Shown here piece by piece: positions 16,954-25,911 of a stretch of DNA of 64,000 nt. The notes beneath the pieces were generated by a model. It searched no databases, was not told the origin of the DNA, and saw only the letters and a list, made by a program, of their open reading frames with translations. Source of the stretch: an uncultured Lachnospiraceae bacterium (GTDB lineage Bacteria; Bacillota; Clostridia; Lachnospirales; Lachnospiraceae). Both the position numbers and the translations under genes were made by a program. Location of the stretch: the NCBI GenBank assembly GCA_949051815.1, contig CARQVR010000005.1:1-64000 (forward strand), in the 5' to 3' direction. Position 1 is the first letter of the stretch; the number at the start of each line of letters is the position of its first letter.

Positions 16954-17230
16954 ATTAATTTCCTCCAAAAATTAATAATTAATTGTTGACAATAACGTAT
17001 GTATGTTCTGTTTGTTATTTAATTATAAAATTTATCACCCCCCTGAAACCTCCATTTAAAGTTTCACTTATTTGTGATATACTAATCCTGCCAAAAGGCT
17101 GGATATAAAAAAGAGTCATATAAAATACTATACGACTCTCAAATGGACAAATATTTAATCTGATGATGTGTCATTTCCAAATTTAACTAAATGCTGAGTT
17201 TCTTTTTTTATAATATGCAATAATGTTACT
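16954..17230. other. AT-rich leader of parA and right end of the element
   Basis: No gene is apparent. The interval holds the parA ribosome binding site, a TATAAT-like hexamer near 17,028 on the minus strand without a convincing -35, and a minus-strand terminator at 17107-17138 that insulates the element from chromosomal transcription. The attachment site should lie between that terminator and 17,231, but without the other end I cannot define its core. Confidence 0.5.
17107..17138 (-). terminator. Intrinsic terminator at the element edge
   Basis: On the minus strand GAGTCGTATA pairs with TATATGACTC (one G-U) around a six-base loop, followed by six T. It faces transcription entering from the chromosome. 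Confidence 0.75.
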
Positions 17231-17659
17231 GACATCGGCACAGAGGAATTAGCCCACCTCGAAATGGTAGCCGCTATCGTGCACCAGCTCACCCAAAACC
17301 TGTCCATGGAGCAGATCGAGGCAAGCGGATTCAGAAATTACTACGTGGATCACACCATAGGTATCTGGCCTCAGGCGGCGGGCGGCGTTCCCTTCAATGC
17401 CTGCGAGTTCCAGTCCAAAGGCGATATCATTACGGATCTGATGGAGGATATGGCCGCAGAGCAGAAGGCCCGCTCCACCTATGACAATATCCTGCGTCTT
17501 GTGAAAGATGAACCTGATGTGTATGAACCGATTAAGTTTTTGCGGGCGAGGGAGATTGTGCATTTCCAGAGGTTTGGTGAAGCCCTCCGCATCGTGCAGG
17601 ATCGCCTGAATGAGAAGAATTTCTACGCATTCAATCCGGGATTTGACTGTTCAAAATAA
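17231..17659 (+). pseudogene. Manganese catalase (CotJC-type), 5' end missing
   Basis: The frame reads DIGTEELAHLEMVAAIVHQLTQ and continues to a normal C-terminus, SKNFYAFNP-like (EKNFYAFNPGFD). It keeps three of the manganese-site regions (E and H in TEELAH, E in AAEQKA, H in REIVHFQRF) but lacks roughly the first 60 residues with the first Glu ligand. Homology begins abruptly at 17231; further upstream the frame soon meets a stop. An ATG at 17249 could start 131 residues, yet it is inside the catalytic helix and has no proper ribosome binding site. The simplest reading is that the conjugative element interrupted the gene here. Confidence 0.85.
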
Positions 17660-17721
17660 AGTGCACCCCAATCAACGTTTCATCATAAATAAATCGTAGA
17701 TTTTAAGCCAAAATACAGTTA

Positions 17722-17759
17722 AGAGAAAGCATCCGCAATTTTGCCGGTGCTTTCTCTTT
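17722..17759. terminator. Bidirectional terminator between catalase remnant and kinase
   Basis: AGAGAAAGCA (17722-17731) pairs perfectly with TGCTTTCTCT (17748-17757), with a further GC pair inside. T residues flank both sides. It serves the converging catalase remnant and hybrid kinase. Confidence 0.85.
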
Positions 17760-17830
17760 GCCCGAAAATTTATTTTATTTCAATCAAACAAGTCAATTGA
17801 AATCACATAATTCATCTTTTACGCGCTCTC

Positions 17831-20638
17831 TCACTTCCCTATCCACTCTGCCAAAACCCGCGCGATCACATCCGCCTCCAGCGGCTTCGCAATATGTTCG
17901 TTCATCCCGGCATCCTTTGCCGCCTGCACATCCTCCGCGAACGCATTGGCCGTCATGGTCACAATCGGAATCCGCGCCGCATCCGGCCTGCTCATGCTGC
18001 GGATAGCCTTCGCCGCCTCATACCCGTTCATCACCGGCATCATTACATCCATAAAGATAATCTGAAAGGTTTCCGGCTCCGCCTGTTCAAAGATTTCCAC
18101 TGCTTCTTTCCCGTTGTTCGCTATGGTGACATGCATGCCGAAGTCTTCTAAAATGAACTGCGCAATCTCCTGATTCAGTTCATTGTCCTCCACAAGCAGC
18201 GCCCTTTTTCCTGCAATCTGTATGTGCTCCGATACAATGTCCTCTTTTTCTTCCTCCGCCTGCACGTCTATCTCCAAAGGCAGTACCACCGTGAACACAC
18301 TGCCCTTCTCCGGTTCACTCTGTATTTCGATGGTTCCCCCCATATTGTCCGTCAGCTTCTTTGTGATTGTCATACCAAGTCCTGTTCCCTGATAGTTGGT
18401 CCTCGCACTCATCCCGTTTGATTCCTGTGTAAAAGGCTCAAAAATATGTGCCAGATATTCCCTGCTCATCCCTATGCCGGTGTCGGAAACCGTAAAGCAG
18501 ATCTGTGCCACTCCGTTTTCCGCCGAAAGTTCACTACAGCTCATATGGACGCTGCCCTCCGGCTTGTTGTATTTTATGGCGTTCCCCGCTATATTGATCA
18601 GAACCTGCTTGATATGCAGGGGACTTCCGATAAAGTTCGTATGGGAAAGCTGCCCTTCTTCCAGCGAAGTTGTCAGTTTTATTTTTTTCGCAGACGCCTG
18701 TCCGCTCACAATCGTGACACAGTTTGTAAAGAGCTGCGGCAGGGAAAACGTCTCCTTTTTCAATTCCACATTCCCGCTCTCCAGCTTGTTGATATCCAGC
18801 ACATCATTGATCAGGGACAGAAGGTGCTCCGCCGACGTTTTAATTTTCTGCCTGCAGTCCCGCTGTCTTTCCAGATCCTCCGGATTCTTCTCCGCGATAT
18901 TGAGCATACCCATAATACCGTTGATCGGTGTCCGTATATCATGCGACATATGGGACAAAAATTCCGTCTTTGCCAGATTGGCCTTCTCCGCCTCTCTGAT
19001 GGCAATCTGCAGTTCTCCGTTTTTCTGTGCCAGAATCTGATAAGCTTTCCTGCGCGTGTGGGACACCACAAGGGCAGAGCCGCCAAACAAAATCAGCACG
19101 ATACACGCAATCATAATGACATCCTTATTCATATAAAAATAGTCTGTCAGATTATAATCAGTATAAGCGATATTCATGTACTGATTGATGATATCTTCCT
19201 TCTCCGCCTCCGATATCAGCCGCAGAGATTTATTGATCACCTCAAAAAGAACCGGGTCTACATCCTTGGATGCCGCCAGTGTGCTTCCCGACTGATAGCG
19301 GTAATTATCCCACTCTATCAAATCGGAAAACCGCTCGTTCTTCGACAGGTAGTTGTATTCTATCGTATTGAGCACCGTGACGTCCGCTTCTCCCCGTCCC
19401 ACCATCTGCAAACAGTCCTTTGCGCTGTCACAGTAGATAACCGTTCCGTTTACACCGCCTTTTTTCATGCTTTCCGCCCAATAGGTACGGCCGTTTGTGA
19501 GCACAAGCGATGTGTTCTCATTCGTGTGCACATAATCCTTTTTGGAAACGATAATGGCATTGTAATGCATAAAGGGACCTGTAAGACAGATGTTCTCATC
19601 CCGTGCAAGCTGCATATTATTCGCGCCCACATAAAAGTCGATCTCTCCCGCCGCCAAAAGCTCTTTCCAGTAGTCACCGCGGTCCAGCGGACAAAGCTCC
19701 ATCGTAATCCCGCTCCTTGCCGCAATCGTTTTCAGTATCTGAATATAAATGCCGTCGTACTCTCCCTGCCCGTTGACATAGGACAAGGGTTTTGTATCCT
19801 GATAAAAGCCGATCCTGACCGGCTCGCCTCTGTCTATATACTGCTGTTCCTCTGCCGCAAAGTTTTCCCATCTGTTTTCATAATAAGCGCTGATCAGCTC
19901 CTGTTCCAGCGAGGGATTGTCCATATAAAGCTCTTCTATCCCTATATTCAGCTCAGAGATGAGCTGTTCGTTGCCTTTCCATGTCATATAATAATATGGG
20001 GCATAGGCGAACTTCCCCACAAGACACTGCCCCTCTTCCACCTCCGTCAGCGTGTGCGCAGCCACATCAATCTCCCCGCTCTTAAGCGCCGCCTGTAGTT
20101 CCTGTGTCGTTTTGTACTGTTTCAGATGCGGTTCGGAAATGCCGTTCCGGTCAATATATTCCAGAAACTCAGCCTTGCGGACATAGCTTTCCACAACACC
20201 GAACGTCATATCCCTCATGCGGTCAAAATCCTCAAAATCTACGACGCTGCCTTTCTCCACAAACAGGCAGCCATATGTATATCCGCTCGACAGCGAGGCA
20301 AATTCAAAGGTTTCTGCCCGTTCATCGGAATACTGCGCGGATCCGACCAGATCCACTTCCTTCGCCTCCAGCTTCTCAAGCGCCTCATTCCAACTTTCAC
20401 ACATCACATATTCAATATCCCACCCGGTATAAATACTAAGCTCTTCCAGATAGGCCACGTCCAAACCACCGTAACCGTCGATCTCCGAATAGATATGAAA
20501 TCCGTTCATCGGAAAAAAAGCCACCTTAACCTTTCCGGAACTTGCAAAAACCGGCATACAGATACACATGAAACGCAAAAAGGCCAACAGCGCTGCCCCG
20601 TATGTAAATGTCTTGTGCCTTCCGCTCTGTCTCTTCAT
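17831..20638 (-). CDS. BvgS-like hybrid sensor histidine kinase with two periplasmic-binding-type domains
   Basis: A 935-residue membrane kinase. A signal peptide or first membrane segment (about 10-32) is followed by two SBP_bac_3-type ligand domains (about 35-250 and 265-500), a transmembrane segment (about 509-530), a short coiled linker, a HisKA domain with the phospho-accepting His in FLSHMSHDIRTP near residue 566, an HATPase domain (NAIKYN, GTGLGM), and a C-terminal receiver domain with Asp in IFMDVMMPVMNG near 865. The tandem Venus-flytrap sensors are the BvgS/EvgS layout, expected to bind amino-acid-like or other small ligands outside the cell. No response regulator gene is adjacent, so the output partner is elsewhere. 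The start MKRQSGRHK has GGGGG eight bases upstream. Confidence 0.9.
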   Translation of the reverse strand: MKRQSGRHKTFTYGAALLAFLRFMCICMPVFASSGKVKVAFFPMNGFHIYSEIDGYGGLDVAYLEELSIYTGWDIEYVMCESWNEALEKLEAKEVDLVGSAQYSDERAETFEFASLSSGYTYGCLFVEKGSVVDFEDFDRMRDMTFGVVESYVRKAEFLEYIDRNGISEPHLKQYKTTQELQAALKSGEIDVAAHTLTEVEEGQCLVGKFAYAPYYYMTWKGNEQLISELNIGIEELYMDNPSLEQELISAYYENRWENFAAEEQQYIDRGEPVRIGFYQDTKPLSYVNGQGEYDGIYIQILKTIAARSGITMELCPLDRGDYWKELLAAGEIDFYVGANNMQLARDENICLTGPFMHYNAIIVSKKDYVHTNENTSLVLTNGRTYWAESMKKGGVNGTVIYCDSAKDCLQMVGRGEADVTVLNTIEYNYLSKNERFSDLIEWDNYRYQSGSTLAASKDVDPVLFEVINKSLRLISEAEKEDIINQYMNIAYTDYNLTDYFYMNKDVIMIACIVLILFGGSALVVSHTRRKAYQILAQKNGELQIAIREAEKANLAKTEFLSHMSHDIRTPINGIMGMLNIAEKNPEDLERQRDCRQKIKTSAEHLLSLINDVLDINKLESGNVELKKETFSLPQLFTNCVTIVSGQASAKKIKLTTSLEEGQLSHTNFIGSPLHIKQVLINIAGNAIKYNKPEGSVHMSCSELSAENGVAQICFTVSDTGIGMSREYLAHIFEPFTQESNGMSARTNYQGTGLGMTITKKLTDNMGGTIEIQSEPEKGSVFTVVLPLEIDVQAEEEKEDIVSEHIQIAGKRALLVEDNELNQEIAQFILEDFGMHVTIANNGKEAVEIFEQAEPETFQIIFMDVMMPVMNGYEAAKAIRSMSRPDAARIPIVTMTANAFAEDVQAAKDAGMNEHIAKPLEADVIARVLAEWIGK

Positions 20639-20672
20639 ACTGATTTCCCCCACAAAAGAAATTGCCGCAATT

Positions 20673-20712
20673 ATTATACAATAAAAATGCAATTTTGAAA
20701 ATCATCTGCGGA
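20673..20712 (-). promoter_or_regulatory. Probable promoter of the hybrid kinase
   Basis: On the minus strand TATAAT (20673-20678) stands 17 bp downstream of a weak -35 (TTTTCA), about 35 bp before the kinase start. Confidence 0.45.
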
Positions 20713-20746
20713 CAATCTGTATCTCCCTCTTTTTACGCACAGGTTC

Positions 20747-20780
20747 TTGCGTTTTGCCCTGTATTTGCTATGATTATACT
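20747..20780 (+). promoter_or_regulatory. Probable promoter of the GH120 gene
   Basis: TTGCGT (20747-20752), 16-bp spacer, TATGAT (20769-20774); an overlapping TATACT lies at 20775-20780. The gene starts about 45 bp downstream after AAGGAGG. Confidence 0.55.
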
Positions 20781-20822
20781 ATCTACACAGAAATTCTGAT
20801 TCTGTGACAAGGAGGATGTCAT

Positions 20823-22826
20823 ATGAAATACTATGTAAATGGGAGTGCATCACAGGGCGGAGACGGAAGTAAAGAAAAACCGTTCCAAAAAATTCAGGAA
20901 GCGGCAGAGAAAGCGGTTGCCGGTGACGAGGTGATTGTTTCGCCCGGCATATACCGAGAGGCGGTAAGCCCCGTAAACGGCGGCAGGGAGGATGCGCGGA
21001 TCGTTTACCGTTCCGGGGTGGAACGGGCGGCCGTAATCACGGGTGCAGAGCCGGTAACCAACTGGGAGGCCTGCGAAGGCACTGTCTGGAAAGCAAGAAT
21101 CTCCAACACCGTGTTTGGCAGTTATAATCCCTATACGACGCTTGTTTACGGCGACTGGTTTGTGGCCGCAATGACGGCCCATACGGGCGACGTATACTTA
21201 AACGGCAAGTCCATGTACGAGGTGACAGAATTTGAAAAAGTCCGGAATCCGCAACAGAGTCCGGCTTCATGGGATCCTGCCTTTTCCGTCTATGTATGGT
21301 ACACGGTTCAGGATGAAAAGAAGAACGAGACGATACTGTACGCCAATTTTCAGGGTCTGAATCCCAATGAAGAGACGGTGGAAATCAGTGTGAGAAGAAA
21401 CTGCTTCTATCCGGAAAAAGAAGGTGTAAATTATATTACGCTTTCGGGCTTCACCGTAAGACAGGCCGCCACACAGTGGGCGCCGCCGACTGCTTATCAG
21501 GAGGGCATGATCGGACCACACTGGTCTAAGGGCTGGATCATAGAGGACTGTGAAATCTATGAGTCGAAGTGCTCCGGCATTTCTCTCGGGAAATACTTAC
21601 AGCCGGAAAACGATAATAAGTGGTCCAAGTGGAAATATAAGGACGGCACACAGACAGAGCGGGACTGCATCTGTCAGGCACAGCGGGAGGGATGGAGCAA
21701 GGAGCGGACAGGCTCTCACATCGTCAGAAGATGCGACATCCACGACTGCGGCCAGACGGGAATCGTAGGACATCTGGGCGGCGTCTTTTCCGTCATAGAG
21801 GACAATAAAATCCATCACATCAACAATAAGCAGAATTTATGCGGGGCCGAAATCGGAGGCATCAAGATGCATGCGGCCATTGACGTGATCATACGCCGCA
21901 ATCACATTTACCGCTGTACCCGCGGCCTGTGGCTTGACTGGCAGGCACAGGGGACACGTGTGACAGGAAACCTGTTCTTTGACAACTGTCTGCCCGAGGC
22001 ATACAACCTCACAGAGGGAAACGAAATCGGAGAAGATATTTTTATCGAGGTATCCCACGGGCCAACGCTGGTTGACCACAACGTGCTCCTCTCAGACTGC
22101 GCGCTGAAACTCGCCACACAGGGCGTCGCACTGGTACATAATCTGATTGCCGGTTCCTTTACCGCAGTAGGGCGCGGCGTCTTAAACGGCGCGCTCACCA
22201 GAATCTCGCCGCGCTACACGCCTTATCATGTGCCCCACCGCACGGAGATCGCCGGATTTATGACGATTCTGCACGGAGATATGCGGTTTTACAACAATAT
22301 TTTCATACAAAAGGCGCTCCGTCCCGCTTTGAAACAGATGATGGACGCGCGAAAGGACGATGAATGGACGGACGGCAATCTGATTGCAGGCACGGTTCCT
22401 TACGAGGACTATCCGACTCTGGAGGAATACCGGAAGCAGTTTGAGGGTTACTGCGGCATGGGGTCCGCGCCCAGCGACAGATATTATAATCCGCTCCCGG
22501 TATGGGCCGAAGGAAATGTCTATTTTAACGGCGCCAAGCCCATGTCGAAGGAAAAAGCGTTCGTAAATGAGACCGACGAAATATCCGTCTGCGTGGAAGA
22601 GACGGAGGAAGGCTTCTTCTTAAAGACAAATCTGTATGATTATATGCCGGAAACGCAATGCAGCGTCATCACAACCGATGTGCTTGGCATGGCCTTTGAG
22701 CCGGAACAGAAGTTTGAAAACCCGGACGGCTCGCCCATTGTTTTCCGTGAAGATTATTACGGAAATGCGCACATGGAAATGCCGGTTGCGGGACCGTTCG
22801 CAAAATCAGACAGCCTCAGACTTTAA
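20823..22826 (+). CDS. GH120 beta-xylosidase
   Basis: A 667-residue right-handed parallel beta-helix enzyme with no signal peptide, so probably cytoplasmic and acting on imported xylo-oligosaccharides. The whole sequence resembles XylC of Thermoanaerobacterium saccharolyticum as I recall it: GDVYLNGKSMYEV, YANFQGLNPNEE, RRNCFYPEKEG, WAPPTAYQ, HWSKGWIIEDCEI. The family nucleophile fits Asp372 in GLWLDWQAQGTRV and the acid/base Glu409 in FIEVSHGP, with some extra residues between them compared with XylC. AAGGAGG lies seven bases before the ATG. It stands alone between the kinase and a terminator, divergent from the kinase, which might sense a sugar-linked signal, but nothing ties them together except position. 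Confidence 0.9.
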   Translation: MKYYVNGSASQGGDGSKEKPFQKIQEAAEKAVAGDEVIVSPGIYREAVSPVNGGREDARIVYRSGVERAAVITGAEPVTNWEACEGTVWKARISNTVFGSYNPYTTLVYGDWFVAAMTAHTGDVYLNGKSMYEVTEFEKVRNPQQSPASWDPAFSVYVWYTVQDEKKNETILYANFQGLNPNEETVEISVRRNCFYPEKEGVNYITLSGFTVRQAATQWAPPTAYQEGMIGPHWSKGWIIEDCEIYESKCSGISLGKYLQPENDNKWSKWKYKDGTQTERDCICQAQREGWSKERTGSHIVRRCDIHDCGQTGIVGHLGGVFSVIEDNKIHHINNKQNLCGAEIGGIKMHAAIDVIIRRNHIYRCTRGLWLDWQAQGTRVTGNLFFDNCLPEAYNLTEGNEIGEDIFIEVSHGPTLVDHNVLLSDCALKLATQGVALVHNLIAGSFTAVGRGVLNGALTRISPRYTPYHVPHRTEIAGFMTILHGDMRFYNNIFIQKALRPALKQMMDARKDDEWTDGNLIAGTVPYEDYPTLEEYRKQFEGYCGMGSAPSDRYYNPLPVWAEGNVYFNGAKPMSKEKAFVNETDEISVCVEETEEGFFLKTNLYDYMPETQCSVITTDVLGMAFEPEQKFENPDGSPIVFREDYYGNAHMEMPVAGPFAKSDSLRL

Positions 22827-22866
22827 GACTGCGTCTGTTTCAGAACAGTCAGCTTCCATTAAATAA

Positions 22867-22912
22867 AACAATCCACTGCCGCCTTTCAAAGCGCGGTTTG
22901 TGGATTGTTTTT
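22867..22912. terminator. Bidirectional terminator after the GH120 gene
   Basis: AACAATCCAC (22867-22876) pairs with GTGGATTGTT (22900-22909), with CCGC/GCGG inside, and is followed by T on the plus strand and TTTTATTT on the minus strand. It separates the converging GH120 and epimerase genes. Confidence 0.85.
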
Positions 22913-22921
22913 GTTATGCTG

Positions 22922-23959
22922 CTACCCGCGCAGTACGGACTGCTTTGCCTCTTCCATCGCACGGATCACCCTGTCGCACCATCCGTCGAACGCCGGGTCT
23001 TCTCTCTGGCATTCCTCCGGATGCGCCATAATATAATCCAGCGCAATCTGCACACCCTGATCAAAGCACACGGTGGTTCTCATATCCGGCACCACCCTCT
23101 TTAACTTACTGTTGTCGAATACAACCGAGACCGCCTTATCTCCGATCAGACTGCCCCCGAAATCATATCAATATGGCTCGCCAACCGCCGCCAGAAAATC
23201 GGAGGGCACATAGCAGGCATGTAGTTTTACACCAAGCGCATCCGCGATCGTCGCATAAATCTGGTTCCATGTAAGCGTCTCGTCACCCGTGATCTGAAAC
23301 GCCTCCCCGATGGCGTGGCGGTTTCCCATCAGACCCACATACCCGGTTGCAAAATCCTCATTGAAGGTAAGGGTCCACAGGGAGGTTCCGTCCCCCTGGA
23401 TAATAACCGGCTTTTCATCCATCATCCGGCGGATCACCTGCCAGAACCCGTTGTTCCCATGTACGCCCAGCGGAATATTGCGCTCGTCGTATGTATGGCT
23501 CGGTCTCACGATTGTAACCGGGAACCCTTCCTCCCGATACTTCGTCATCAAAAATTTCTCGCACGCAATTTTATCTCTGGAATACTGCCAGTGCGGATTG
23601 GCAAGTGTTGTCCCCTCCGTAATGACATAACCGGCAGCGGGCTTGTGATAAGCGGAGGCAGAACTTGTAAAGATGTACTGCCTTGTTCTGTCTTTAAAAA
23701 GTCTGTAATCCCGCTCCACATCCTCCACTGTAAAACCGATAAATTCGCAGACCACATCGAAGGTAAGATCCTTCAGTTTTTCTGAAACATCCTCTTGCGC
23801 CTTTATATCCGCCGTAATCTGATGCACACCCGCCGGAACGCCCTCTTTACGGCTGCCCCGGTTGAGAAGCCACACTTCCCAGTTGCGCTCTTTTGCCAGC
23901 CGCCTGACAATGGCAGCGCTGATGGTTCCTGTACCACCGATAAACAAAGCTCTTTTCAT
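22922..23959 (-). pseudogene. NAD-dependent epimerase/dehydratase-like gene with in-frame TGA
   Basis: An extended SDR protein with the Rossmann motif GGTGTISAAI near the N-terminus and the region YSRDKIACEKFL in place of the usual Tyr-x-x-x-Lys. Translation stops at a TGA (23168-23170) after VGEPY, but the same frame continues for 81 more codons (YDFGGSLIGDKAVSVVFDNSKLKRVVPD...) to a natural stop at 22922, and this tail is typical of the family's C-terminus. A single change such as CGA to TGA would explain it. The truncated product would have about 263 residues and may be unstable. Read-through, recoding or a sequencing error are alternatives. It lies 44 bp downstream of the EAL gene and may share its transcript. 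Confidence 0.85.
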
Positions 23960-24003
23960 AATACGCATACCTCTCTTTCTGTCTCACGGACAAACTGTCT
24001 CTC

Positions 24004-25680
24004 CTACGCCTGCGTCTGCACCAGCTCCCGGAGTTTCCCGATTTCAACCGGCTTGGAATAGAAATATCCCTGAAACCATGTCGCCTGATAAAGCCGCAGA
24101 TAGTTTTGCAGCTCTTCTGTCTCCACACCCTCCAGACAGGTACTCATGCCGCAGCTATTGGCAAACTCCACGATTGACCTGACCATCGCCTGCTTTTTCG
24201 CATCCTCCGTAATGCCCCTGATAAAACTCATATCCAGTTTGATCTCATCCATCGGCGCATACAACACGATCCCGGAAGAAGCGCTCCCCGTTCCGTAATC
24301 GTCCATCGCCATACGGATGCCGTATCCCTGAAAAAATTCGACCTCTCTCTTTATCATGTCAAGCGGCATATCCCTGCACCGCTCCGTCAGCTCCAGACAC
24401 AGATGACCGGCTGGGAACTGTGTCTGCTCCAGAATGCGCAGCACCTCCGCCCGAAATGTCTCCCGCTCCATCTGCCTGGCTGACACGTTCACGTTCAACA
24501 CAAAATCCGGCAAAACCGCAAGCAGCTCTGCGGTCTCCCGCACTGCCGTGCGAAGCACATAATTGCCAAGCTCATACATGCCGGGATCTGTCTCCATCCA
24601 TTCAATAAACATGCCTGGCGGCACGGTTCCGTAAGGGTCCTTCCGCCACCGGACAAGCGCCTCCGCTCCGGCGATCTGCCCTGTCCCGGAAACTACGATG
24701 GGCTGATACTCCACATAAAATCCCTCGCAGCCTTCCCTCACCGACTGATGGATCACCCGCATCAGTTCCAGATCCACATTCTTCGTTGTGCGCACCTCAT
24801 CGTTAAAAATGATCAGATTTCCCTGATGATCCGTTTCCGAATGTCCCAGCGCGTAAGCCGCCTTTGAAGTGAGGGAGTCCGCCTTGCCGTCATACTGCTG
24901 TTCTATCAGAATCGCGCCCGCACATATCTTTAGCGGGATCCGGCGGTTGTTTACCTGAATCCCCTCCGACAGCTTATCCCGCAGCATCTGTTCAAAAAGA
25001 AGCAGCTCTTCCCTGCCGCTGCCCTTTAAAATAAATCCGAACTTCGGGCCGTCGAGCCGGTAAACCGCACTGTTTTCATCCATCATATAAATAAACCGCA
25101 AAGCCGTTTCTTTCAGAATCTGGTTCGTAAAATCCGAACCGTATATAATATGCAGGTTCGTAAACCGTTCCAGCTTAATCATCAGGACCGCGAAGGGTTC
25201 CCCTTTTTCAATCGCTGTCTCCACATCCACGTCAAATCTTGCATGGGAATACAGGTCCGTCAGCGCGTCAATTTTCGGCAGCACATTTTCATTGTGAAGC
25301 AGAACAAAAAGATGCCCTTCCGCCCCTTTCTCCTCTTCCACGATATCCGTATGTATGCTGTACATGTGGTATTCCCCAGACGCGTCTTTCATGCGGACGC
25401 ACAGTTCCCTGTCCAGATTTATCCCCCGCACTCTCTCGGGAATCCCCTCCGCGTACTCCCAAAAATCATCAGGATGGATCAGGCCGCGCATCACCTCATA
25501 GTGATCCGCCGCATAAGTATCCCCGATCCCGAAACGGACCTGCGTCGTCTCAGAAAACCATGCCCTGTTCTCCCGCAAATGCAGAACAAAAATATAGGTA
25601 TCGTCTGCCAGCATGTTCCACTTATTCATCACCAGATTCATATAGCTTTCCTTGTCATGCCAAAATCCCTGTTCCCCCAT
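24004..25680 (-). CDS. c-di-GMP phosphodiesterase: PAS-like + degenerate GGDEF + EAL
   Basis: A 558-residue cytoplasmic protein. Residues 20-130 resemble a PAS sensor. Residues 140-290 have the fold of a GGDEF domain, but the signature is degenerate (LDGPKFGF where GG(D/E)EF is expected), so no cyclase activity is likely. The EAL domain from about 305 is complete: EALVRW, the Asn in NVNVSA, Glu in LELTER, DDYGTG, K in EIKLDMSFI and EGVET. It should hydrolyse c-di-GMP, with the degenerate domain as a possible GTP or dimer switch. The start MGEQGFW is chosen over an earlier ATG because AAGAGG lies six bases upstream. Confidence 0.9.
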   Translation of the reverse strand: MGEQGFWHDKESYMNLVMNKWNMLADDTYIFVLHLRENRAWFSETTQVRFGIGDTYAADHYEVMRGLIHPDDFWEYAEGIPERVRGINLDRELCVRMKDASGEYHMYSIHTDIVEEEKGAEGHLFVLLHNENVLPKIDALTDLYSHARFDVDVETAIEKGEPFAVLMIKLERFTNLHIIYGSDFTNQILKETALRFIYMMDENSAVYRLDGPKFGFILKGSGREELLLFEQMLRDKLSEGIQVNNRRIPLKICAGAILIEQQYDGKADSLTSKAAYALGHSETDHQGNLIIFNDEVRTTKNVDLELMRVIHQSVREGCEGFYVEYQPIVVSGTGQIAGAEALVRWRKDPYGTVPPGMFIEWMETDPGMYELGNYVLRTAVRETAELLAVLPDFVLNVNVSARQMERETFRAEVLRILEQTQFPAGHLCLELTERCRDMPLDMIKREVEFFQGYGIRMAMDDYGTGSASSGIVLYAPMDEIKLDMSFIRGITEDAKKQAMVRSIVEFANSCGMSTCLEGVETEELQNYLRLYQATWFQGYFYSKPVEIGKLRELVQTQA

Positions 25681-25734
25681 AAGTACCTCTTTTCCATGCG
25701 GCTTCATCACTTGTTTATAACCCTTCTGTATGGT

Positions 25735-25763
25735 ATTATACCATTGCGGTAAATTCCCTGCAA
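25735..25763 (-). promoter_or_regulatory. Sigma-A promoter of the EAL gene
   Basis: On the minus strand TTGCAG (25758-25763), 17-bp spacer, TATAAT (25735-25740). Confidence 0.75.
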
Positions 25764-25808
25764 TCGCGAATGTGCCTGTACAAAATGCCGTCTCTTTTCA
25801 CAAACCGG

Positions 25809-25838
25809 TTGCACCGCTGATCGCACACATGATATAAT
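25809..25838 (+). promoter_or_regulatory. Sigma-A promoter of the MATE gene
   Basis: TTGCAC (25809-25814), 18-bp spacer, TATAAT (25833-25838), about 75 bp before the start codon. Confidence 0.65.
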
Positions 25839-25911
25839 TATTTTCATCCGGTACATACGATTGGCGGTTTCATAGGAAGCCGCCTTTTCACATACTGATT
25901 GGGAGAATGAC

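Larger units (their letters stand above)
1..17230 (-). mobile_element. Integrative conjugative element (CD1107-CD1116/Maff2 type), partial
   Basis: A continuous minus-strand block encodes a Gram-positive type IV secretion system (PcfB, VirD4, Maff2, VirB6, PrgI-VirB4, M23 hydrolase) preceded by plasmid-like maintenance genes (ParA, ParB-like, ArdC-like, replication initiator). This gene order is that of the CTn-type elements of Clostridia. The left end, integrase and relaxase are outside the window. The right boundary is inferred near 17,230 because the sequence there changes from AT-rich intergenic DNA into the middle of a manganese catalase reading frame. The class of recombinase cannot be judged from this part. 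Confidence 0.85.

Noticed and set aside
17249..17659. Manganese catalase as an intact 131-residue gene
   Set aside because: Family homology starts upstream of this ATG and the first metal-ligand helix is missing. It is a fragment.
18446..20098. 550-codon open frame on the plus strand inside the hybrid kinase gene
   Set aside because: It lies wholly antisense to a protein with clear domains, has no ribosome binding site and encodes an Arg/His/Leu-rich chain typical of a mirrored frame.
23168..23170. Selenocysteine at the in-frame TGA of the epimerase
   Set aside because: No suitable hairpin immediately follows and selenocysteine is not expected at this place in the family; a nonsense change is simpler.
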